In this document: positions 1 through 4,572 of the stretch, piece after piece | Layout of the letters: every line of letters starts with the position of its first letter | How positions within the stretch are numbered: the first letter of the stretch is position 1 | Source: an uncultured Anaerocolumna sp. | Lineage (GTDB): Bacteria; Bacillota; Clostridia; Lachnospirales; Lachnospiraceae | Direction: 5' to 3' | DNA: 5,376 nt | NCBI GenBank assembly: GCA_937901695.1 | Contig: CALDJN010000085.1 | Location: 1 to 5,376, forward strand | Made by a program: the position numbers and the translations under genes | Notes under the pieces: model-generated | Database searches by the model: none | Told to the model about the DNA's origin: nothing | The model's input: only the letters and a program-made list of their open reading frames with translations

Positions 1-34
1 CCCTTGAAAATAAAAGGTTTTATATAAAAAATGG

Positions 35-52
35 GGTGTCAGACTTGACACT
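35..52 (+). promoter_or_regulatory. Short inverted repeat in the leader of the MobA-like gene
   Basis: GTGTCA (36-41) and TGACAC (46-51) form a perfect 6-bp stem with a GACT loop, and a G-T pair can extend it by one. It lies 27 bases before the start codon of the next gene. It could be the end of an upstream transcript or an operator. There is no T-run after it, so a classical terminator is unlikely. TTGACA at 45-50 resembles a -35 box, but no -10 box lies at a proper distance. Confidence 0.3.
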
Positions 53-78
53 ACCATTAATTATAAGGTGGTGGTAAA

Positions 79-660
79 ATGAAAACAGTAGGTTTAATTG
101 TGGCATCAAAATCACTTTTACCCTATAAGAATTCAACGAATATTGAAAATTACATCCATATATTGAAAAAAGCAGAGGTTGATCTGATTGTAGTCGTGAT
201 TGGATCCAGTAAAGAACAAACAGAATCCATGTTAAAAAGTAAAAAGATGGTCATTGTTTATAATCCTGATACAGCTGCAAGTGACTTAATGTCTTACGTA
301 AGAGCAGGAATAAAGAAAATCCTACATATTCAGAATGAAGAACAAAGAGAAGAAATACCATATGAAGCATTGTTTATTCTTCAGGGTGATGCTCTGGCTA
401 TAACGTCTAGTATTTTAGTTAAGGAACAACTCCTTATGAAATACTGTGATGCTAAAATATTATTTCCAATCATCCAGGGTAAAAAGAAATACCTGCCATT
501 AATTCGTTTTAACATATTACAGGATATTTGTGATTATGATGGAGAGGATGGACTAAAAGGAGCACTGGATCAATTCGAAGAGGAAACAGTATACATGAAA
601 GTAGATGATTACGAGATTACACAAGATATTGAAACGCCAGCAAAGTATACTTATAGGTAA
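79..660 (+). CDS. Divergent MobA-like NTP transferase domain protein
   Basis: A cytosolic 193-residue protein with the Rossmann-like fold expected of MobA/MocA-type nucleotidyltransferases, enzymes that transfer a nucleotide to molybdopterin or a similar acceptor. Seen: an N-terminal beta strand GLIVAS (5-10), a second strand DLIVVVIG (35-42), YNPD (61-64), LQGD (101-104) whose Asp104 matches the usual metal-binding Asp of the GDMP motif, DGLKGAL (157-163), and a C-terminal QDIETPAKY (182-190) like the DIDTPEDY end of the family. Length is normal for a single-domain member. Odd: the glycine-rich nucleotide-binding loop (usually LAAGxSxRMG) is replaced by VASKSLLPYK, with no RMG, so substrate or activity may differ. 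The start is ATG at 79 with AAGGTGG at 65-71, seven bases before it. No molybdenum-enzyme gene is visible beside it, so the substrate is unknown. The fold is fairly sure, the activity is not. Confidence 0.75.
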   Translation: MKTVGLIVASKSLLPYKNSTNIENYIHILKKAEVDLIVVVIGSSKEQTESMLKSKKMVIVYNPDTAASDLMSYVRAGIKKILHIQNEEQREEIPYEALFILQGDALAITSSILVKEQLLMKYCDAKILFPIIQGKKKYLPLIRFNILQDICDYDGEDGLKGALDQFEEETVYMKVDDYEITQDIETPAKYTYR

Positions 661-666
661 AGGAAT

Positions 667-711
667 GTCATTCTGAGAGCTTTAGTAAAACAGTCATTCT
701 GAGAGCTTTAG
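667..711 (+). repeat. Tandem 19-base direct repeat
   Basis: GTCATTCTGAGAGCTTTAG occurs at 667-685 and again at 693-711, identical and 26 bases apart. The core GTCATTCTGAG followed by CGAAGAATCTC (714-724) resembles dispersed intergenic repeats of bacterial chromosomes that I know from memory (the TCATTCTGAG...CGAAGAATCTC type). The second copy runs straight into the hairpin at 710-750. The repeat lies seven bases after the stop codon of the MobA-like gene. Confidence 0.75.
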
Positions 712-750
712 CTCGAAGAATCTCCATTATAAAGTGAGATTCTTCGAGCT
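710..750. repeat. Perfect 15-bp inverted repeat (hairpin), possible bidirectional transcription end
   Basis: AGCTCGAAGAATCTC (710-724) pairs perfectly with GAGATTCTTCGAGCT (736-750) around an 11-base loop. It sits 50 bases after a stop codon and before the next promoter, where a terminator would be expected, and the stem is stable. There is no T-run after either arm, so it is not a textbook intrinsic terminator. It may instead be a dispersed repeat unit, an RNA-stabilising hairpin or a small non-autonomous element. Confidence 0.7.
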
Positions 751-765
751 TATACTACTTACTCA

Positions 766-798
766 TAACCTCATTGTCACTATGTTGAAATGAGGTTA
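766..798. repeat. Second inverted repeat (10-bp stem)
   Basis: TAACCTCATT (766-775) is the exact reverse complement of AATGAGGTTA (789-798), with a 13-base loop. It follows the larger hairpin by 15 bases and precedes the promoter at 846. No T-run follows. It could belong to the same repeat cluster or be an operator for the downstream small gene. Confidence 0.5.
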
Positions 799-845
799 AA
801 TTGGCGGATTGACTACTGTTTGGAATTCCACAAGTGAAAATTCTC

Positions 846-874
846 TTGATATAAACCATTCTTTGGATTATACT
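846..874 (+). promoter_or_regulatory. Sigma-A type promoter for the small membrane protein gene
   Basis: TTGATA (846-851) and TATACT (869-874) are each one base from consensus and are separated by exactly 17 bases. Transcription would start near 880-882, right at the AAAAGGAG ribosome binding site (881-888), giving a leader of about 20 bases. This placement is the best argument that the following TTG-start frame is a real gene. Confidence 0.65.
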
Positions 875-899
875 AAAATAAAAAGGAGACTTTACGAAG

Positions 900-1094
900 T
901 TGTCAAATAAAAAGAGAAAGAACAATTCTATAAACAGTAAGAAAAGATGGCTGCTTCTTCCTATTTATGTGATATATATTATAGTTTACGAATTATATTT
1001 GGGTATTAATTTATTTGAAATATTAGGGAATATAATCTTTTCTGGAAAATATAAAGGAAAAAAGAACTTTTCTGGAAAATATAAAAGAAAATAG
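900..1094 (+). CDS. Small basic single-pass membrane protein, unknown function
   Basis: I do not recognise this 64-residue protein. It begins at TTG (900), the only usable start since the frame has no ATG, with GGAG at 885-888 and 11 bases between. A sigma-A promoter lies just upstream. Layout: a very basic N-terminus (about residues 3-16, rich in Lys, Arg and Asn), one hydrophobic stretch of about 30 residues (WLLLPIYVIYIIVYELYLG onward, about 17-47), and a basic C-terminal tail made of a repeated 10-residue unit (FSGKYKGKKN then FSGKYKRK). Positive charge on both sides of one helix leaves topology unclear. Such small cationic membrane proteins can be toxins of toxin-antitoxin loci, regulators of membrane complexes or simply uncharacterised; nothing here decides between these. 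Its size and the absence of recognised homologues keep confidence moderate. Confidence 0.55.
   Translation: MSNKKRKNNSINSKKRWLLLPIYVIYIIVYELYLGINLFEILGNIIFSGKYKGKKNFSGKYKRK
1037..1085 (+). repeat. In-frame 30-base tandem duplication inside the small gene
   Basis: CTTTTCTGGAAAATATAAA occurs at 1037-1055 and 1067-1085, exactly 30 bases apart, so the copies stay in frame and encode the repeated FSGKYK tail. The second copy runs almost to the stop codon, which suggests that the C-terminus was lengthened by duplication. Confidence 0.8.
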
Positions 1095-1146
1095 ATAGAA
1101 AATATATAGTTGATTTGAATACAAAAAGTCTTACACTGATTAAATT

Positions 1147-1175
1147 ATGAATAGTATATATGCAGCACTATTCAT
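1147..1175. promoter_or_regulatory. Inverted repeat upstream of the NYN-LOTUS gene
   Basis: ATGAATAGT (1147-1155) pairs with ACTATTCAT (1167-1175) around an 11-base loop, about 54 bases before the start I prefer for the next gene. A weak promoter may lie just upstream (TTGATT at 1110-1115, TACACT at 1132-1137, 16 apart). That would put the repeat at the beginning of the transcript, as an operator or a leader hairpin. It could also be chance in AT-rich DNA. Confidence 0.35.
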
Positions 1176-1228
1176 TTAGTAAACTATATTTGGACTTTTT
1201 ACGCTCAAATCATGGTTGGGAGTATGAT

Positions 1229-2212
1229 ATGATAGAAGAAAAAAGATTTGCAGTGCTTATTGATGCTGATAATGTATCAGCCAAATATATTAAATATATA
1301 TTAGATGAAATATCAAATTACGGTGTTGCAACTTACAAAAGAATATATGGAGATTGGACGAAAACAACCTCTGCATCCTGGAAGGATGTACTGTTAGAGA
1401 ATTCCGTAACGCCAGTACAACAATATGGCTATACGGTTGGAAAGAATGCAACTGATTCCGCTATGATTATAGATGCCATGGATATCTTATATTCTAAGAA
1501 TGTAGAAGGATTTTGTATCGTATCCAGCGATAGCGATTTTACGAAATTATCCTCCAGATTGCGCGAATCAGGAATGCTTGTAGTGGGAATGGGAGAAAAG
1601 AAAACACCAAAGCCCTTTATAGCTGCATGTAATCAATTTAAATATCTGGATGTTCTTGCAGAAACAGAGAAAAAGACTATGGAAATAGGTAATTTAAAAA
1701 CCAATACTACCAGTCGTGATAAGAAACAGAACAGCAAGAAGTCTGTAGAGAATGATATTCTTCCAGTTTCACATGAAAATGATATTGTAATAAAAGAAGA
1801 AAATGATACAGCTTTAAATAATAATGATATTAAGAACGTGCAGGAAGGCAATGATAATGTAAAATATATGACAGACATTAATGTTATCAAAGCTGCTATT
1901 ATAAAAATGATGAGTGAAATTGATGCTGAGGATCAAAGCATGAATATGGGCGAATTAGGAAGCCGGTTAGTAAAAAGATATCCGGACTTTGATATTCGAA
2001 ATTATGGGGATACAAAACTATCTAAGTTTTTAAAGAAGTTTGATTTCTTAGAAATCAAAACAAAAGGTAAAGAAGGAACCTCCATGTGGGTATCCCTAAA
2101 ATCAGAAACAGATCAGGATGATGAAGAAGAATCAGAGAAAAAACAGGATAGAAAAGTAAATAATAAACCTTACCATAGGAAAAAGAAGAAGAGATATTAC
2201 AAGAAGAAATAA
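1229..2212 (+). CDS. NYN (PIN-like) domain protein with C-terminal LOTUS/OST-HTH domain
   Basis: A predicted cytosolic RNA-processing protein of 327 residues. NYN domains are metal-dependent PIN-like nucleases; LOTUS domains bind RNA. Seen: an N-terminal NYN domain (about 5-150) with the acidic motif LIDADN (10-15), NATDSAMIIDAMD (73-85) with Asp76 and Asp82, and SSDSDF (99-104), so the usual metal-binding acids are all present. A polar linker (about 150-213) repeats Asn-Asp units. A LOTUS domain follows (about 215-290) with the typical NYGDTKLSKFLKKF segment, and then an acidic stretch and a strongly basic Lys/Arg tail. I chose ATG at 1229 because GGGAG (1218-1222) lies six bases before it and family similarity begins there. 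The same frame opens at ATG 1160, but that start has no ribosome binding site and would add 23 unrelated residues. holA follows after 105 bases, possibly on the same transcript. The RNA target is unknown. Confidence 0.85.
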   Translation: MIEEKRFAVLIDADNVSAKYIKYILDEISNYGVATYKRIYGDWTKTTSASWKDVLLENSVTPVQQYGYTVGKNATDSAMIIDAMDILYSKNVEGFCIVSSDSDFTKLSSRLRESGMLVVGMGEKKTPKPFIAACNQFKYLDVLAETEKKTMEIGNLKTNTTSRDKKQNSKKSVENDILPVSHENDIVIKEENDTALNNNDIKNVQEGNDNVKYMTDINVIKAAIIKMMSEIDAEDQSMNMGELGSRLVKRYPDFDIRNYGDTKLSKFLKKFDFLEIKTKGKEGTSMWVSLKSETDQDDEEESEKKQDRKVNNKPYHRKKKKRYYKKK

Positions 2213-2244
2213 TGGAGAAATAGGTAAAAATAATTTTTTTCAAT

Positions 2245-2301
2245 TGGCATTTTGTTCTGGTGCACAAATTACTATTCTTATCTAAAGGCGCTAAAATGCC
2301 A
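2245..2301. promoter_or_regulatory. Wide inverted repeat in the holA leader
   Basis: TGGCATTTT (2245-2253) is the exact reverse complement of AAAATGCCA (2293-2301), with a 39-base gap, ending 16 bases before the chosen holA start. It follows a run of seven T (2234-2240) just after the NYN-LOTUS gene. It may fold the leader RNA near the ribosome binding site, but a 9-bp stem with so wide a loop could be chance. Confidence 0.3.
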
Positions 2302-2317
2302 GAAAATCGAGGTTATT

Positions 2318-3298
2318 ATGAAAAATATAAAAGAGCATATTAAGCTGAATCAGTTTAAACCAGTATATTTGCTCTATGGAACTGAAGACTATTTAAAAAA
2401 ATTATATAGAGACAAATTAAAAACAGCAATTCTTGGCGATGGGGCTCAAATGAACTATTCCTATTTTGAAGGAAAAGGAATTGATACAGCTGAAGTAATA
2501 TCTGTTGCCAATACTATGCCATTTTTTAGCGATAGAAGACTTATTCTGATTGAAAATAGTGGTCTTTTTAAGAGTCAAAGTGATTTAGCAGATTATATGG
2601 TATCTATTCCGGAAACAACACACATTGTGTTTGTTGAAAGTGAAGTAGATAAAAGAAATCGTTTATATAAAGCGGTTAAAAATGTAGGAAACATTTCTGA
2701 AATGAATACCATGGATGAGAAAAATCTTAAACTTTGGGTGGCAACTTTATTGGATAAAGACAATAAGAAAATTTCTGAGGATACCATCCTTTATCTATTG
2801 AACAAAATAGGTTCTGATATGGAGAATATCCAAAACGAAGTAGAAAAACTAATTTGCTATGCCTATGAAAGAGAGATTATTACAAAAGAAGATATTGATG
2901 AAGTATGTACCGCTCAGATTACCGGTAAAATATTTCTTATGGTGGATGCCATTGGTAATAGGCAACAGAAAAAAGCATTGGATTTATATTATGATTTGTT
3001 AGCATTAAAAGAAAAACCAATGTCCATATTATTTCTAATTACAAGGCAATTCAATATTTTAGTTCAAGTAAAGAATCTGCTTTCTCTGGGATATAATAAT
3101 ACCGTTATTAGCCAAAAAACGGGATTAATGCCCTTTACAATTGGTAAATACGTAAGCCAGAGCAAGAATTTTACCATGGACATATTAATAAGTGCTTTAA
3201 AAAGTTCTGCTGACATAGAAGAAATGATTAAAACAGGTAGATTAATTGATAAAATAGGTGTAGAATTGCTTATTGTAAAGTTTAGTTCAGCAGCATAA
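2318..3298 (+). CDS. holA: DNA polymerase III subunit delta (clamp loader)
   Basis: Delta is the wrench of the clamp-loader complex: it binds and opens the beta sliding clamp so that it can be placed on primed DNA during replication. The 326-residue product matches the usual family length (about 330-345). Seen: N-terminal PVYLLYGTED (15-24), the degenerate nucleotide-binding region in which delta lacks a working Walker A; MPFFSDRRLILI (67-78), the typical clamp-binding region; a middle helical part; and a C-terminal collar-type helical domain around LFLITRQFNILVQVKNL. I chose ATG at 2318, with GAGG at 2309-2312 five bases before it, because the recognisable N-terminus starts there. The frame also opens at TTG 2252, which would add 22 residues lacking family likeness. 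Essential housekeeping gene; it is followed by a tRNA gene with its own promoter. Confidence 0.93.
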   Translation: MKNIKEHIKLNQFKPVYLLYGTEDYLKKLYRDKLKTAILGDGAQMNYSYFEGKGIDTAEVISVANTMPFFSDRRLILIENSGLFKSQSDLADYMVSIPETTHIVFVESEVDKRNRLYKAVKNVGNISEMNTMDEKNLKLWVATLLDKDNKKISEDTILYLLNKIGSDMENIQNEVEKLICYAYEREIITKEDIDEVCTAQITGKIFLMVDAIGNRQQKKALDLYYDLLALKEKPMSILFLITRQFNILVQVKNLLSLGYNNTVISQKTGLMPFTIGKYVSQSKNFTMDILISALKSSADIEEMIKTGRLIDKIGVELLIVKFSSAA

Positions 3299-3397
3299 CC
3301 AAAAGAAAAGTAGTTAAATTTAATGTAGAATATATTTATATTAGGCATGCTGCAATATTTACTTATGATAAAAAGTTAGCAAAAATATTAAAAGTAC

Positions 3398-3428
3398 TTG
3401 ACATCTATATAGTATAGTTTGTTATAAT
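3398..3428 (+). promoter_or_regulatory. Strong promoter with extended -10 for tRNA-Ser
   Basis: Consensus TTGACA (3398-3403) and consensus TATAAT (3423-3428) are separated by 19 bases, two more than ideal. TGT directly before the -10 box (3420-3422) makes an extended -10 element (TGnTATAAT), which can offset the long spacer. The tRNA begins 16 bases after the -10 box, leaving a leader of roughly 8-10 bases to be removed by RNase P. Confidence 0.8.
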
Positions 3429-3443
3429 GTTCAAGTAACATCT

Positions 3444-3529
3444 GGAGGCGTATCGAAGTGGTCATAACGAGCCTGACTCGAAATCAGGTTGTCCTCACGG
3501 GCACGTGAGTTCGAATCTCACCGCCTCCG
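3444..3529 (+). tRNA. tRNA-Ser(CGA), reads UCG codons
   Basis: An 86-base class II tRNA. The acceptor stem is GGAGGCG (3444-3450) with CGCCTCC (3522-3528), and the discriminator base is G3529, as in serine tRNAs. The anticodon stem CCTGA/TCAGG encloses the loop CTCGAAA, giving anticodon CGA. A long variable arm (TGTCC/GGGCA with a 4-base loop) is the hallmark of Ser and Leu tRNAs. The T arm is GTGAG-TTCGAAT-CTCAC (3505-3521). The 3' CCA is not encoded (CTA follows), so it must be added by CCA-adding enzyme. The gene has its own promoter and is followed by a hairpin. Confidence 0.96.
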
Positions 3530-3533
3530 CTAT

Positions 3534-3570
3534 GAGCCTGCATGCGGTCAATGTCCGCAGGCAGGCTCTT
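3534..3570 (+). terminator. GC-rich hairpin after the tRNA, likely terminator
   Basis: GAGCCTGC (3534-3541) pairs with GCAGGCTC (3561-3568). Inside, TGCGG (3543-3547) pairs with CCGCA (3555-3559) around a 7-base loop, with a single A-G mismatch between the two stems. It starts five bases after the tRNA. The following bases (TTGATTG) are only weakly T-rich, so termination may be incomplete or the hairpin may serve tRNA 3'-end processing. Confidence 0.6.
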
Positions 3571-3700
3571 GATTGCAACGCAACCTGTTTTGTCTGTGAG
3601 GACGGTAGAAATCCTTAGAGTGATAAGACTATTGCGTGGGTTATGAAAAGACATTTGTAAAATGTTTCCAATAAAGTATTTCCACTGTAAAATTTGCAGC

Positions 3701-3951
3701 TTATATTTTCCTCTTAGAAAATTTTTCGATTGCATATTCATAGGACTCTCTTATCATTGGTTCGAACTCCTCAAATGTTTTCTTTGTTACTCCATCATAC
3801 TGTTTTAAACAGTATTCAATTACATTACCTGGGTTCATGCTTTCTCCTCTAAATGCAGCATTGTTGTACTGCTCTCTTGCAGTGTTTCACAGTATTGATT
3901 AAACTCAGGGATTTTAGGAATTTCGGTTAAAGCTGTCTGCGCTGATTTCAT
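3701..3951 (-). pseudogene. Two overlapping tiny frames, probably one frameshifted small gene
   Basis: Reading left, a first frame starts at ATG 3951 (AAAGGGG just upstream) and gives 38 residues beginning MKSAQTALTEIPKIPEFNQ, ending at 3835. A second frame starts at ATG 3838 with a good GAGGAG site and gives 45 residues beginning MNPGNVIEYCLKQYDGVTKK and ending KFSKRKI at 3701. They overlap by ATGA, as in translationally coupled genes. However, the second frame stays open upstream of its ATG back to 3886 (TAREQYNNAAFRGES reads like protein), and joining the two near 3880-3886 by removing two bases would give one smooth product of about 80 residues. I favour a single small gene broken by a frameshift, but two real coupled genes remain possible. 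I do not recognise the family. It lies in the eroded region left of the other decayed gene, on the same strand. Confidence 0.5.
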
Positions 3952-4049
3952 GGAGTCCCCTTTGACTTAGGCTTTTTCCATCAACTGGAAGTTTACTTAT
4001 ATAAAAAATTAGAATATTACATTATGCACATAACTTTTCAGTATAAACC

Positions 4050-4413
4050 TTACATCAATTCCACCGTAATATCCTCAAGAGTCTTTTCATGGATTTTCTG
4101 TATCGATTTGCACCTGCTGTTCATTGGTAAATTCGATTCCACCGTTCCCAGCAGAGAGATTCCACTTGCCCATAAAGGAATGGATACCCTCAGTCGGAAC
4201 CTGAACGCAAAAGTCTATAACCAAGCCTTTACTGCAAATGTAAACTGCTGGAATATGCCAGGCTTCATCGTGCCAGACAAACTCCCTATGGAGAGAAATC
4301 TCCTCGACGTCTCCTTCATGACCATAATTCTCCTAAAGGTTTCCAAAACCAACCTTCCATTCTGGTATCTTCGGTTCGGCAGGAACCCACTCATTGTAAT
4401 CTTCGTAGATCAT
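4050..4413 (-). pseudogene. Decayed hypothetical protein gene: ends kept, middle deleted
   Basis: The start at ATG 4413 has AAGGAG eight bases upstream and reads MIYEDYNEWVPAEPKIPEW, then meets TAG (4335-4333). The same frame continues open for 81 codons with clearly protein-like sequence (ENYGHEGDVEEISLHREF, HDEAWHIPAVYICSKG, and an FTNEQQVQID stretch) up to TGA at 4089-4087. Just there the adjacent frame takes over with HEKTLEDITVELM and stops with TAA (4052-4050). From memory, a family of hypothetical proteins in gut clostridia has these very N-terminal blocks and ends in a similar EKTxEDITVEL sequence, but is several hundred residues long, so most of the middle would be deleted here. Function of the family is unknown to me. 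The higher G+C than the holA side suggests an acquired gene. The in-frame TAG, the frameshift at the junction and the missing middle together make a live gene unlikely. Confidence 0.7.
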
Positions 4414-4572
4414 TATCATTTCTCCTTCAACTGTTTCGATAAATATAAATAATCAGAATGACGCATTATTTTTACTTTGTACACGATGTAGTGCAATCTG
4501 GAAAATCAATCTGTTTTTGCTTATGTCTATCATACTATGAATTACGATAATTTACACAAGCATTATGAAGTG

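Noticed and set aside
1160..1228. Upstream start extending the NYN-LOTUS protein by 23 residues
   Set aside because: No ribosome binding site precedes 1160, the start lies in the middle of an inverted repeat, and the added residues do not fit the NYN domain.
2226..2240. AAAAATAATTTTTTT as an intrinsic terminator between the NYN-LOTUS gene and holA
   Set aside because: The only stem is a few A-T pairs with a three- or four-base loop, far too weak; the T-run is probably just AT-rich spacer.
2252..2317. TTG start extending the delta subunit by 22 residues
   Set aside because: No ribosome binding site, and the delta family begins with the KxxxHIKLNQFKPVYLLYG-type N-terminus found right after ATG 2318.
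3484..3741. 85-residue frame on the minus strand ending in GGGEIRTHVPVRTT
   Set aside because: The C-terminal part is the antisense of tRNA-Ser; GGxxIRTHV-like peptides are a well-known false-gene product of tRNA antisense strands. The rest covers the tRNA hairpin and noncoding DNA.
3760..3766. GTTCGAA as a possible second attachment site matching the tRNA T arm
   Set aside because: Only seven bases match the tRNA (3509-3515) and the flanks diverge at once; it falls inside a protein-like frame, so it is likely chance.
4024..4452. 142-residue frame on the plus strand
   Set aside because: It lies opposite the decayed gene, whose minus-strand reading is clearly more protein-like and has a ribosome binding site; the plus frame has no good start signal.
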